48,903 nucleotides of DNA from Saccoglossus kowalevskii (lineage: Eukaryota > Hemichordata > Enteropneusta > Harrimaniidae), in contig NW_003107110.1 in NCBI RefSeq assembly GCF_000003605.2, positions 102,753 through 151,655 of the forward strand, read 5' to 3'. Positions 11,385-23,145 of the stretch are shown here, piece by piece. The notes beneath the pieces were generated by a model that had not been told where the DNA came from, did not search any database, and saw only the letters and a list, made by a program, of their open reading frames with translations. Each line of letters opens with the position of its first letter. Within the stretch, counting starts at the first letter, position 1. The position numbers and the translations under genes were made by a program.

Positions 11385-13384
11385 TAATTTTAAATAATGT
11401 CCCCTCCCCCTGTTTCAAATGGTTCATTCCTGAGTGAAAGGGTATGCATTTCGGTATCCTTATCTATCATTCCAGCGTACCACCCCCAACAACCACCTTT
11501 TTGTTTATCAACACCCCTCCACAAAAAGTAAATTTATGGTGCCTAGAAACTTTACAATGTTCATTTAAAATGTATAAATTTTGTAATTCTATTTCTTTAA
11601 TGGGAAATCTTAAACAGATATGTATTAACATGATACCTGTGAAATCTGAGCATTAAATAATAACAAAGCACACTTGAAAATGAACATAATAGCCAAGAGT
11701 CGGCCATTTTGAATCAAAGCATGAAAGAAAAAACTGTTAGAAACCGGTTTGATGTTTACTAAAATCATAAATGAAATCAGCATAGACATGAAATGTTGTA
11801 GATCAAAAACTTGATGAATTATAGTTTACACAATAAGATATTATTTTCATTGGAAGAATAAATTTAATATCGAAAATAAAAATCAGCTTCAAACTAGACA
11901 TTATGAATCACTAATACACAAGTAAATATTTGCCCAATGTAGACAGGCATGGTGGCTCATTTGCATATCATGTGTTAGAATGTGATAACTACTTTACATT
12001 TTTAGACACTTAGTTGGTGATGCACCCCCCCCCCCTTCAAAAAAAACCTGTTCAGCTGGAAAACGAAAAGTTTGATGTTAAAACAAATTTCCATAAAAGT
12101 ACATTAAAGGAACATGATCTATATTTTATTGTCAATAGATGACAAAAAATTTTCACATACAAAACAATACCAAGAAATCATTTTCCAGCTATTTGCGTGT
12201 CATTATCATAAATACATACAGAATAACAAGACATATCATGATCATCATGTGTTTACTTACTTAGCATCACAAAGGCTCAGTATTACATAGGATGAGGAAA
12301 ATGACGAAAAAAACTGTTCATGTCCCTTTGGATACAAGTACAGTTAAGGTGAAACAGTTGTCATGACACAGAATGAGAAGTGGAGTTATTCATTAGACCC
12401 AGGAGCCTTGTAATAAAAGATTAATGATAAATGACTGTCCTTGAAAGTCAAACTCACTGGCTCTGAACTACTAAAACTGACTTCCTGTCCATGATAGGTT
12501 TAAATCTTACCCACACCTACAATAATGTCTTATGTTATGTACTGTCAATAAAATTAATTTACCAGTACAAACGATGATATCACAAAGTATATTGCAATGT
12601 GATTTATTATAACTTCCCTCCCCCTTAATGTTTTTTTTTTATGAGAAAAGTGTGAATTGTAAATAACCTGAACTTGAAAAATCTATTTTGGTTTTGAGCC
12701 TCAAATCAAGTTGACCATTTTTATAACCAACTTTATTTTCAAGGGGGGACTGATTTTTGTTTTGTTTTTTTTGTGATGACAGCAAACCTCCATCACAACA
12801 ACCAAGACAAACGTAAACATTGACAGCGCCAATTTACACACTACACAACAAAGCAGAAAGTCAGCCATGAGAACAACTTGTCTATAATATATCTCGATGA
12901 GGACTCAAGTGCTGTACAAAGTTTTTTTTAAATTTTATAATGTCACTTCTTTAAGCATCATCCTCACATGGGACTGTGGTTGTTATTGGCAACATGCGAT
13001 GTACACAACGCATGTTTACGCAAAATATTAACATGTGTTTCAAAAATTTTGGTATTTTAATGAATACAGTAGATTTTTAGTAATTCTATGAGTTCTCATA
13101 TAATGCATGAATGCTGATTGAACGTCAGTCGTAAAAAACAAATGATTTAATATTGGACTCTGAAAAATCAACGTCAAAATATGAATTATTCATAGGGAAA
13201 CGTAGCACTGAGATACCCTTACTATGTACATTAGAATCGACTATTATTGAATGTTAATAGAACAATTTTGAACATGAAAATAACCAAACAAAACAAAACC
13301 GTGTTTGTCAAATCCCATGTGATGATTTGAAGCCACTGCAACGCTATGACCTTTTTTGTTATGTTTACGAACGATTTCATGTAT

Positions 13385-13434
13385 NNNNNNNNNNNNNNNN
13401 NNNNNNNNNNNNNNNNNNNNNNNNNNNNNNNNNN
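13385..13434. other. Assembly gap (50 N)
   Basis: Exactly 50 N bases, the form often used for a scaffold join of unknown size. Any reading frame crossing it is an artefact. The real missing length could be much larger. Confidence 0.98.
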
Positions 13435-13454
13435 ATCCTGATCCAGTCAATCAT

Positions 13455-13640
13455 AATTTCTAACCCTATTTTACCTAAATGTCAAAACCCCTGTTTCAGA
13501 CTTCACAAGCTTAGCAAACTTAGCAAAACCCAATACCATTCTGAACCCCTGTGATACTGCAAAACCCTGTGCCCCAGTTGTACCCTAACCCAAACCTCTA
13601 AACCTATCTAACTTTAAATTCAACATACCCTAAACCAAAA
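13455..13640. repeat. Degenerate AACCCY-rich stretch beside the gap
   Basis: Directly right of the gap the + strand carries many spaced AACCCT/AACCCC words (TAACCCTATTTT, AAAACCCCTGTTT, GAACCCCTGTG, AAAACCCTGTG, TACCCTAACCCAAACC). They are irregular rather than a clean hexamer array. This may be an old simple repeat whose better-ordered part caused the assembly to break. Confidence 0.45.
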
Positions 13641-14892
13641 AACCATTTATATCAATCCACCGTTTTTTATCATTGTTTTAGATTCTTAACATGTGTGTAT
13701 CTACTGCTAAATATTTTGTTAACTAACTGACATACAGTTTTATTGTTAAAATGCATAATTGAAGAATATACATATTTAAGAATTTATTTCAAACATTATG
13801 ACCTCTAATATAGAGCATGTCTCTGGTCACATATGGGAAATTATTTTAACAATCGTTAGCAAGTCTCAAGAACTCAAAAATGAAAACACTGTTAAAATCA
13901 CTGATGAAATTCTGTTCTAAAATGACCGACATTTACTATTATTAGGAGTCAAGAGCCGAATCCCTTGGTCTGCCAAGAACTAAATTCCTGACAGGTCCAT
14001 CCATCAATTCGAGTGGCAGTTATTTTGCATATGAATAAGGCTGTAACTGCTTCTTTTGTTTCACTAAATACTTAAAATTGACCTCCACTCAGGAAAGGTC
14101 TCTGTGGAGAGCACTAGTATGCTCCAAGGATAAATAAGTTCATTCCTATGAAACCAGGCACCTGCCAAGGCTGTGATTTAATTATTAATTATGCTCAATT
14201 TTTTAAACGATGCAAAGGAAACAAATTTAAATTAAAATTTTGATAGTGAATAAATCACAATCAGTAATCTGGATAAGTGCCAATTTCCAGGTATTAAGAA
14301 GGAAAATCCTGAATTTTTGTGTAACAGTATGTTCTTGAGAAACAATTATATGAAGTTTTTATGATTATATGCCATTGAGAAGTAAGAATAATATTTGATG
14401 TCTGCAAGTAAAAACTGATAAAGATTACCCAAATCCAAAAATGTCTAATGTATAATGTTATCAAATTTGGTGTGACAGAAGTGGATAGATGTGGCAAAGG
14501 ACCCCAAAAGAAACTAGTTAGCATTTGCAATCGTACCTGTCCAGATCACTGCATATCTAACTGAAAAAGTAAAGAAATTACCATAGTTTTGCAAGAACTA
14601 CAATTGTCAAGCCAACAAAATAAAAGTCTGCATTATAAAAACAATAAAACTGGTAAGATGCCTTGTGTATAATATGTATGGCTTTAATTTGACCCATAAC
14701 AGGAAGGGAGACAACCATAACATATCCACTCAGAACACAACAGTATTCACCAATAATATGTGTCCCTCCCACTCCCACTACCAGACACAAAGTAGAACAT
14801 ACAATAAGTCCTTGCAATGGTCAGGAAGGAGAGGGTATCTCATATCAAAGTTTTACAATAAAAAATTACAACTACGTTTTTAACATTTTCAA

Positions 14893-15048
14893 AACTGATG
14901 AGTTTCATTAGCACATGCCGTCAGATGGCCATAGCGTGTCATTGTTTACAAACAAGTGTTTACCCATAAGCCTTTGCGTTCTTAGTGCGTGTTGTTACCA
15001 TCGATTGGGACTCAATTCCAGCGTGTGCGCAGGTGACGAACTCCTGCT
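14893..15048. mobile_element. TTAA-flanked MITE group B, decayed copy
   Basis: About 156 bp closely matching 44151-44308 in its interior (GTCAGATGGCCATAGCGTGT, ACAAACAAGTGTTTACCC, GCGCAGGTGACGA). The right end is CTCCTGCT followed by TTAA; the left end has drifted (TTCAA|AACTGATGAG). It is the only group A-C copy found inside the TCF intron. Confidence 0.75.
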
Positions 15049-15658
15049 TTAATAATACAGCTGGTATAAAATTAAAAGTGAAATTGTTTAAACACAATAT
15101 ACCGGTTGAATCTAAAATTAATTGGCGAAAAATACGCCCCGTTTCTGTACCGGTAGTTCTGTGTACCACGTGGGAGAGATAGAAAACAAATTAATTAATG
15201 CAACAATATTCAGAGAACAGGTGAAAAAAAATTTGAAAATATACTAAGTCAGAATAATTAAATATGTACAGTCCCCCTATGCATACCCCTGTGGGTAACA
15301 TAAAGAAGCATCAATACTGCAGACGTCAAGGTTTTCTAAAGCCAGGTAAATTTTACCATTAGTATGGCTTCTAATTGAGTTTAAATGCAAATTTAAGACT
15401 AACGGCAATAACACTCTCACATAAGAGTATACAGTTATTTGTACACTCAAAACAATCTGGAACTTTGAGACAGGATAGGCAAAAAGTGAGTATAAGTTTT
15501 GGCATTAATATCAAAATTAATAAACTAAATACAAATTATAATTTTTTCATTTTCACGATTTCAGATTCAATGTTTTGGGAGCACAAACCGGTCATTCACT
15601 TCTGTAAGTGACACAGTTTTGTTTTTACGACAGCACAGAGTAACTAAATACAGCCACC

Positions 15659-15695
15659 TTTGTGGCAAGAGATTTATGTCTTCCTTGGCCACAAA
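15659..15695. repeat. Short inverted repeat
   Basis: TTTGTGGC and GCCACAAA form a perfect 8-bp stem with a 21-base loop. It is isolated; no wider element was recognised. Confidence 0.35.
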
Positions 15696-16521
15696 CGTAA
15701 ATCATCCATCTCTATGGTAACAAAGATTTACGAGTACAGTTCATTGAGTAGGAAACTTTTTGTTAAAGATATACTTGAAAGAGACCATACACAAATTAAA
15801 CAAATTATTGGCTAAACCACGTGCTGTAAGTAGCGGTATAGAGTATGGTAAATCGTTAAAGTTTGCATTTGAAAACTTTCAGGATTTAAGAAAACTAAAT
15901 TAAAAGAAATCCATAATGAGTATTTCTTTCCTACTATATTTGGCAATTGCCCCAAATTTGTGATATTGACGAAGATTTGAATCTTGTTACATTTCCAAGC
16001 ATTTTTGATTTTATATGTGGCACATCAATATAAAGTTACTTGGCTAGTCAATTTGTTTTTTTAAATATCATTTTATGAACCACCTTGCTCAATTATAATT
16101 TGGTTATTAATCTATTTTCTAACAAATATCGATTCGTTTAAATTTAGGAATTCTTTTCACAAAATCGTACAGTTAAAAATAAGGCGTATAAATGGAATGA
16201 ATTAAGAACAAAAATATATGTTATAAAAATGCAAATATGAAAAAAAAAGAATGTTAAAAATTGGTCAGGCTTAAAAGACTTACACAAGTAACAGGAAACT
16301 ACTCTTTTCTGAGCAATTTACTAGTAATGGTCACATTATCTCTACTGTGGTTACACATAGTTACGACTTTCTCAAACAAAAGCAGAAACTATAAAACTGT
16401 GTTTACATACAGTTTTAACAAAATGTGACCTTTGTAACCTTTTGTGGGGCAATTTAAACTAAATTTAGATTGAAAACAAACCTTGAAAAAAAATATGAAG
16501 GCCATTTGTTGTTTCTGATTT

Positions 16522-16542
16522 GGGGGTGGGGGTGGGGGGGGG
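16522..16542 (+). other. G-rich tract, possible quadruplex
   Basis: Runs of five, five and about nine G separated by single T. In the TCF gene this lies on the non-transcribed-sense side, so the transcript would carry the C-rich complement. Quadruplex formation is inferred from the pattern only. Confidence 0.4.
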
Positions 16543-19500
16543 CACACATTTAAGTTGTCTACTGTCAAGGTCACAGGAAGCCATACATCATAGAATATCG
16601 CCTAGTGCAAGCACACAACTGACCTTCAAAGGACACGTTTTTGTTTTTTAGGAATAATAACCTGAGCAGCAAAAAAACCTAAAAGGTGTGCGAACACATG
16701 TTACCACCTGCTAAAAATGCATTTTTCGCATCAGTTCACTTTGTGTTAAAAAAAATGTAACAGTTTAATTTGAGGAATACTTTAACACCTACCAGAACAA
16801 TAGCTTCATTTTATGTAAACGTTTCTTAAAAAACAATCACATTTTTTTCAAACTTGCATTTCCATTTTCTAGTTTTAATGAAACTTGACTAAACTAAACA
16901 CAAAGCTCTGTAAATCAAAACATAAACTCAAATAAACACATTTTTCCAGTCCCTTCTACAAGTGTAAGACTTTTTTCCACCACATACCTCTGTAAAGCGA
17001 ACATTCTTGGTCCTTTGCTGTTCTGTTTAGACAGGTTAGTTTCACAGCATAATTATTTCAAAATCTCTTAAAATATGATTACAATTATTTCATATTCTCT
17101 CTATACTTATGAACACACTGATTAAATTTCTCCATAAAAATTTGATAAAAAGTTACAATTCTTTTAAAAGAGAAAAAAAATCAAAACGTGGCATTGGGTT
17201 TATTTCAAGTTAAAGGACATTATAGTTAAGTCTATTTCACAAAACAAATAATATTAAACTAAGAGCGGATTGCCGCGATTAAGAGGATTGACAGATCAAT
17301 AGAAAGATATTTCAGCTATATTATTTAGCCTTTTTCCCCTCAAATTCACACCTTAAATTATAAAATTCGATTAAAATATGAAATTTTATGAATTTTTCAG
17401 ATACTAAGGGTATGTTTATTCATTAGTACAACTAAAACTAACCATTCAACATGTAGTATATGAAAATTACATTTTTTTGCTAAAGGTGTTATAAGCTGGT
17501 GGCTTAATAAATAAAATAATTCACACTCACCATGGGGAATTATTGGCCACAGCAAAAATAAAACATGTCTACACTATTTTTTCCAACCAACTAATTATTT
17601 TATTTTCACTTTTAGTAATTTAAATTGAACCCTGGAAGGCATAATCGCGACTGATGAAAATAACGCAAATGGTATCAGTCTTTGATCTATACATGACCTA
17701 AAACAAACCAAAATGCACTTAAACGACATCAGTAATATGCACTAGCAGCTACCGGTTTGCAAAGTAGTTATTCACGTCAGAACTGAAGAAATGCATGATC
17801 TTTTGCCAATTTTACTTTGACCTGTTCAAGAGTACTCTCACGGTGATTGAAATAAATAAAATTAATGTAATTCCAAAAGTATGACTGCAAACACAGTTCT
17901 CCGAATCGTGGTGTGTGTAGGACCCTAATTGTTAAATGGCCTTTTATTCCTAATTAGAAGCCTCTCTATTGTGGAGTGATAAGAATGTTGACCAATAGTT
18001 TCTTCATCTGACAAATATTACCTCATTGGAGTTTTAAATTTTTTGATAAAAAAATATAACACTGTAAAATTTTCATAACTAAAAGTTAAATGCAAGGAGA
18101 AATACGCTTAGGCAAATTAGCCAAACAATCCTGAGAACGATAAATCGCCATGGCAATTACGCAAAAACTATGTATGCACATACATCATCAAAACGTCAAA
18201 ATTAACAGCAGTAACATTTGTATTTACCCAAACCTGTCAACAAATTTGTAGTCGTAATTTCTCATAAATTTTTACAACAAACCATTTCCAAAAATAACGA
18301 TTTCAGTAGTTTTTATAACCTGCCAAATAATGGCAAGGTACACTAGCAACATATAATATGAGGTTACTAAGGTAAAATAAATTGACATGCAAATGTGAAT
18401 TTTAATTTAAAAAAAAAAAAAACATTTTTGACAAATTTTAGGTACATTTTAAGTACAAATATAAGAAAGATTTGCATTTATGATTTGTTTTTATTTTATT
18501 TACAGCTGAATTTAAGCAGTTTTAAGTTGTATGGTGTTTTTGTAGTTGCAGTGGACAAAAACTCATAATTCACAATGCTGACAAGCTGTCAGGGTTTTTT
18601 TCTCCTTGAAAATATTTTATGTTTAATTAAAAACCTCCATCACCCACAGCAAGCCTAGTCTATCCGCCATGATGTCTATGATATCTAATGGTTAATGTAA
18701 GTTTATTCAGACAGTCCGGGCATAAACTAACTGAGAAATTCAACACTCAAGACTTCAGGAATTGTCAGCAGAAATAAGATAAACTCTCTAACCCGGCAGC
18801 CACTAATTGAAAATGAGAGTGTAATTTATGTGAGTGATCAAACACTGTAAGTACTGTCACAAACTGCAAAGGGCAATTACCAGTCCTGACAAGATGCTGG
18901 TTGAATTTTACTATTCAGACACGTAATTGTTTTGCTTGGTCATTTGCAAAATCAAAGACTAAGGTTTGGAAAGAAAGAAAAAAAACATCTATTCTATCTA
19001 TCAGGTAAAACCGATTTTTTTTGTGCAAAAATTAACGTTGATTGTAGAAAAATGTGTGTGAAGGTATGTTAGAGTTACAGCATTCAGAATGCAGTGCCCC
19101 CAAAGGACAAAAAAAAAATCTTTGAATGTTACAACTTATAGGGAGGTTGTCAAATAACAACACAGTGACAGTGAGGAAATCCAATCCAAAGCAAATTGGT
19201 GTGTTTTCTACCCTTAACCAAACAGCTGGGGATATATATATTTTACATGTAGTACTGTCTCTTTTTAATCTTTTTTTTTTTAAATTGACTTCCAGCAACA
19301 CTTTATGATTCACATTTAATTTTTCTCACATCTAAAATTAGATGCAGCTATAAGCAGAGAGTCAGTACAAATCACTGACACATGGAATGCTGAAGGTGGC
19401 AGTGTCAAATGAAAATAGATTCCAAGTGTTGAAACACAATGTCTTTAGCAAAACATCTCTCCAGAGAAAAAATGGGACTGAAACAGTAAAAATGTAAATA

Positions 19501-20591
19501 TACTGCGTATATAGTCGTTGTTTTTAAAGTACAAAAATATATAGCATTGAAATATTAATATTATTGTTGCTGCTGTTAAAATTCAAATGAAAACATGTGA
19601 CCAATGAACTTTCGTGTCCCAAAAGACAATAAAATGCTGTCCACGCACGTAATTGCGCCATAAACACTAACAAGCTGACATTTGTAGAGTTATTGGTAAT
19701 TTTAAAGTTGCTAGTCTGTCCACGCGATACAGAACCGAGAAAGCTGCAGTGTTCTAAAGCTTCACACAGTGAACATGAAGCCAACACACATTGATAAAAA
19801 CGTTGATCAGTCGTGTGACTGCTTTAGTCAATATATTTCAGAAAATTCGCGTAAAATTGTTATACTACATGAATATGTGACCATATATTCGGTCAGTCTA
19901 TGGGTTATATGTTTTTTTTGTGGAATATCGAACAAGACAGAATGAATGACCTCACAAGTTTTAAGCATCGATCGTTGAGAAGACAACACAATGACCTCTC
20001 GTTTTTTGACAATCTACTCATAGACGGGGATATCCCTGTTTTACGGCCTCTCCACTTTCATAATATCCTTAAGACATACGCTTTAAAATATATTTCTCGA
20101 CGTGAAGCGGTTTAATTCCTCTCTGTCAGTCGAGGAAATCCCCGCTTGTGTGAATTGGTGAACGATAGAGTCAGTGAGGTGTTTTTTTGAATGCAACAAC
20201 CAAAGTCGTTAAACAAACATGTTTTGAACACAGTTGGCTTCCCAGCGCAGACATGCAGGTCAAGTTCGGGCGATTTTCAGACAATTTTACGTCAACGACG
20301 GTCTTTGTCGACGACGTTGTATTTCCTTAGATCGACGATTTAACCCCTCGTTGACCTGGTGAAATAGGAAACTGCGATGACTGATTCTAGGGAAAGCCAA
20401 TCTGGGGAAAATTTCAAACGATCACTGCTTGGGGCTCGGTTTGAATACAAATCTTAACACTTGTAACGTACATGCAGTGTACAATAGGCGCAACGTCAGT
20501 AAAAACACCACACAAAACACCAAAGTTACCGGCAAATTGACTAATAATACCGTCATAATCGAAACAGAAATAAACTAGCAGAAACACCTAC

Positions 20592-20704
20592 CATACTGGA
20601 GGGGACCATGGAACCATTTGGGGGGTAGGGGACGTGCAGATCGCCATGAAGTATAGGTATAGATCCAAAGCCCGGGGTCTTTGTCGCTGTATCAGTCTTG
20701 CTTC
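20592..20704 (-). CDS. TCF/LEF: TCF/LEF coding exon 3
   Basis: 113-bp exon after a TATATTTTTCTACAG acceptor. With the last base of exon 2 it encodes GSKTDTATKTPGFGSIPIL and then HGDLHVPYPPNGSMVPSSM. The PYPPNGSMVPSS motif corresponds to SPYLPNGSLSPTA in TCF7L2 and to PYMSNGSLSPP in LEF1, immediately before the alternatively spliced and context-dependent region, which confirms the gene assignment. The most likely donor is ATG|GTAGGT, leaving phase 0; a second possible donor four bases downstream (GTAG|GTGTTT) would change phase. Intron 2 (20705-20892) is 188 bp. Exons 1 to 3 together encode 128 residues. The KVPVVQ block, the context-dependent region and the HMG box are not found anywhere to the left, so they lie outside the window. 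Confidence 0.92.
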
Positions 20705-20892
20705 CTGTAGAAAAATATAACCGGGTCACCCGTGAGATCATTTCTAACGCCATGTTTTCAAATAACTGGACAGCACAAAACCGCGAATTAATTCACACCG
20801 GAACTCTACACATAACATGGGCCAAAATTTAGCCTAATCATGGCCTGCTAATACGATTGAGTAAAGTTTGAAGGTTTGAGTATGTACGTTAC

Positions 20893-20977
20893 CTTCAACT
20901 GCTGGGGGAACTTTCTTCGAACCCCGGTCTTTCGACGAGCCTCCATAGTTTTGACCCGCGACGAGCTGCTTGTTACC
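20893..20977 (-). CDS. TCF/LEF: TCF/LEF coding exon 2
   Basis: 85-bp exon: 28 codons plus one base. It follows a TTCTTTCAAATAG acceptor and is closed by the donor GAAG|GTAACG. The reading frame continues phase 0 from exon 1 and gives GNKQLVAGQNYGGSSKDRGS followed by KKVPPAVE. This is a Gly/Ser/Lys-rich stretch of the regulatory region between the beta-catenin-binding domain and the context-dependent region. It is not strongly conserved between phyla, so identity rests on position, frame continuity and clean splice sites. Intron 1 (20978-21059) is only 82 bp. The exon ends in phase 1, which exon 3 matches. It could be an alternatively skipped exon, but skipping it would join phase 0 to phase 1 and break the frame, so it is probably constitutive. 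Confidence 0.87.
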
Positions 20978-21059
20978 CTATTTGAAAGAACACACAGAAA
21001 TCAGCTACCAGCTAAATTCGCAAATCCCAAATGCCGACGCTCGTAAGAATTTCACGCAC

Positions 21060-21245
21060 CTCCGAGGCAGAGTTTGACTGTGAACTTTCTCCTTCGTTCA
21101 CTAGACTTGATTTGATATCGTTGAGGTCTGTCGAATCCGACACGCTCTCGCTCGACTTTTCTTCCTGTTCCCCTTCGTCTTTGAACGGAATAATTTCGTC
21201 GTTTGCCCCCAGATCGTCCCCGCCATCGCTGGGCTGCTGAGGCAT
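21060..21245 (-). CDS. TCF/LEF: TCF/LEF coding exon 1, beta-catenin-binding domain
   Basis: First coding exon, 62 codons, of a TCF/LEF nuclear effector of Wnt signalling. The translation begins [17 protein letters not shown] and continues with [15 protein letters not shown] and DIKSSLVNE, the hallmark beta-catenin-binding segment of the family. Residues known from the human TCF4-beta-catenin complex sit at the same numbers: D16, E17, E24 and E29, with I44 (Val in human) and L48 on the hydrophobic face. The ATG at 21245 has A at -3 and is the first in-frame ATG; the open frame extends further upstream only through non-ATG codons. The exon ends GAG at 21060, followed by a GTGCGT donor in phase 0, at the place in the protein (after a Ser-rich ...SASE) where vertebrate TCF7L2 exon 1 ends, as I recall it. 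Serine and acidic residues 31-62 make a typical low-complexity linker. Family identification is very secure; which vertebrate paralogue it resembles most is not meaningful, since most invertebrates have one gene. Confidence 0.96.
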
Positions 21246-21500
21246 CGTAACTCCGTGGGATCTAGCCGTGGTTAGGCTTCGGTTTTTCGACAAAAATACT
21301 CAGTGTATATATATATATTCCACTCAGTAGTCCAGCACGTTGAAACCGACTACAGTTCTAACATAACTTGTGTACAGACTCGGCGGCGACTGGATCACAT
21401 CAAAAGCGTCACCGCGCCCTTGATTGACAGCCTACTTGACAGGATGTCAAACAGTCGACCAATCAGCTCGCGTGAATAGAACCTGACGTAATAATTAGGT
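21246..21500 (-). promoter_or_regulatory. TCF/LEF: TCF/LEF promoter and 5' UTR region
   Basis: The 250 bp upstream of the ATG are more GC- and CpG-rich than the surroundings. On the minus strand an alternating TATATATATATA tract (about 21306-21318) sits 60-75 bp before the ATG. It could act as a TATA box with a short 5' UTR, or may be a simple dinucleotide run. A CCAAT box (ATTGG in gene orientation) is at about 21458-21463. A TGACGTAA CRE-like site lies at about 21482-21490, just upstream. Transcription starts cannot be placed from sequence alone, and non-coding 5' exons farther upstream are possible. Confidence 0.6.
21421..21430 (+). promoter_or_regulatory. PBX/MEIS composite site in TCF promoter
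   Basis: TGATTGACAG is an exact match to the bipartite PBC-MEIS/PREP recognition sequence. It lies about 180 bp upstream of the TCF start codon. A second TGACAG half-site follows within 20 bp, near 21437. Exact 10-base matches are rare by chance in 250 bp, but binding is inferred, not shown. Confidence 0.45.
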
Positions 21501-21678
21501 ATTCATATTATTTAATTGTGTACGTTCTTTGCATTCCTGTCAACAAGAAATATTATAATTTTTTTTGAAAGAAAAAAATAGCAAAGTGGCAGTGGTAGGC
21601 AACAAAGGGTGTAATGTAAAGGAATGGTGTTCCCTATCAAGTCATTGTGTTACTCGGCTAATTAACAAAACAAACCTA

Positions 21679-21687
21679 TTTCCCGCG
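21679..21687 (+). promoter_or_regulatory. E2F-like site upstream of TCF
   Basis: TTTCCCGCG fits the E2F consensus TTTSSCGC. It stands about 435 bp upstream of the TCF ATG in otherwise AT-rich sequence. This is a single motif match, so only suggestive. Confidence 0.25.
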
Positions 21688-22640
21688 CAAATTGAATAAA
21701 AGTCGCCACCAAAAGTGCTCGACACTACAGTATGAATAAGTAAGCTGAAAAACTGAACGCGTGTTCCTAAGTCATTCGTTGCAGTCAGTCAGGTTATTAC
21801 CATTTGTGATCAAGTTCCACAATTACGATAGTAACTAAAATATATTAAAAACAAAAACAAATGCGCTGTCCTGTACGATATTTGATGTTTTCTGTGTATT
21901 TCGAGCTTAGCGATAGCACACCCAACGCGCTCGTATAGGTGGCGTATAAACGTTGCGTTGGAAATATAACAATACATTGTAATGTTATGAATAATAAATT
22001 ATACTGAATATGGAGAACAACCCAGAAATGGTTGGAGGTCAAGGTTCACCGCATCGCGGCTGTGATGTCATTCAGTAATAAATAGCGCCACAACCGTCAC
22101 CACTCACCCGGTTCAGTCTATACGGTGCTATACCAGACACTTAGGATATTATAGTTCCGGTACAGCAAATTATTTTTCAGGTTCCTGTCATTATTTTTTT
22201 TTAACTACCGAAGTTACTGTTGATTTATAGAAAACAGTTGATGTTTTTTTGTGTACGTAATTTGAATGATATATAAAGGAAACAAAATAATAATAAACAA
22301 CAAACAGCTGGATATAGTCGTTGCCTTTTCACTATGAATTTACAAATTATTTTCAGCTTTTAGAAGACTATAAATTTAAAACTTTGGTGTTTCTTTTCCT
22401 TTTATTTTTTTTTAATCAAGGCCACAGCTTCCCTAATTATCTCGGGCTATCGTGAACACTACTGTCTTTTCAATTACCGCTCATTGTTGTTCGCTCGTTT
22501 TTATGCTAATTTTACGTACTTGGGCAATTTGAAATTCACAACTTTTTAACGTGTTTTTTTTTAACGAGCTCTTTATACGTGGGTTGGATTCGATTCATTC
22601 GTGTTTGGCACGCCCTGACATAAACACTTTGGCGTTCAAT

Positions 22641-23006
22641 CCCCCCCCCACTCCCTATATATAGGGGGGCTATGCTTGTTCCCTCATTTATTTGACCCCC
22701 CTATCTAGGGAAAAGAAGAAAACTTAACCCCCCCCCCTTTCACGGGCTTTTCCGATGAATTTCACCCCCTATCTAGGGAACTTTTCAGTCTAGAACTCCT
22801 TTTAAACCCCCCTTTTTTGTATATCTCGGGAAGTGTTTTGAAATACATCCCCTATTTTGAGAATCTCGGGAAAACAAGCAAAAAATACCCCCTTTTCTAC
22901 GATTTTCTCGGGAAAATGTTCCCGAGACAGATCGTCAAAAAGTACCCTCTTTCCCGAGAAAATGGGAACGCGCATGCGGCCCCTATGGATCCTGAGTGGG
23001 GGGGGG
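22641..23006. mobile_element. MITE with poly-C termini and 9-bp target duplication
   Basis: 366 bp bounded by CCCCCCCCCACTC and GAGTGGGGGGGGG as inverted ends. The 9-bp GCGTTCAAT occurs directly at both borders (22632-22640 and 23007-23015), a clear target-site duplication. The interior is built of about seven imperfect 35-45 bp units, each beginning ACCCCCTAT or similar and passing through CTAGGGAA or CTCGGGAAAA, so each can form a small CCC...GGG hairpin. No coding sequence. A 9-bp duplication is typical of Mutator-like elements; hAT elements use 8 bp. The class is inferred. Confidence 0.85.
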
Positions 23007-23064
23007 GCGTTCAATCCATTCTCGTAGTCCGAGCGCTTGTATTATAATTCAGAACAGGCGCAAT

Positions 23065-23145
23065 GGCATTTAATGTCAGTGAACTCGTTGTATACGTCGT
23101 ATGGGACCCACATAGAACACGACGCGGCGTGACACCTGTGGCGTG
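23065..23145. mobile_element. TTAA-flanked MITE group A, possible fragment
   Basis: CTCGTTGTATACGTCGTATG followed by GGACCCACATAG and CGACGCGGCGTGAC resembles the centre and one end of group A copies (compare 38864-38978). The ends are not identifiable. It lies 50 bp from the poly-C MITE. Confidence 0.4.

Larger units (their letters stand above)
1..20591 (-). other. TCF/LEF: TCF/LEF intron 3 (partial, at least 20.6 kb)
   Basis: All sequence left of exon 3 is read as one long intron on the minus strand, because no further TCF exon could be found by eye: no KVPVVQ, no GWLVPQ-like segment and no HMG box. Vertebrate TCF7L2 likewise carries very large introns at this point. The intron is strongly AT-rich. 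It contains tandem repeats, MITEs, one assembly gap and two weak exon candidates, listed separately. Four perfect TCF-type heptamers (ATCAAAG or its complement) lie at 11713, 14844, 17680 and 18951. The stretches 157-810, 885-2290, 2890-4480, 4670-5965, 6185-7120, 7900-8860, 9260-11330, 11390-13380, 13640-14890 and 15050-20590 hold nothing else I can support beyond simple AT-rich DNA and short homopolymers. Confidence 0.75.

Noticed and set aside
13244-13554. Open frames crossing the N gap
   Set aside because: The middle is unknown sequence, so continuity is meaningless.
22802-23047. Opposed open frames on both strands
   Set aside because: They arise from repeated units inside the poly-C-ended MITE (22641-23006).
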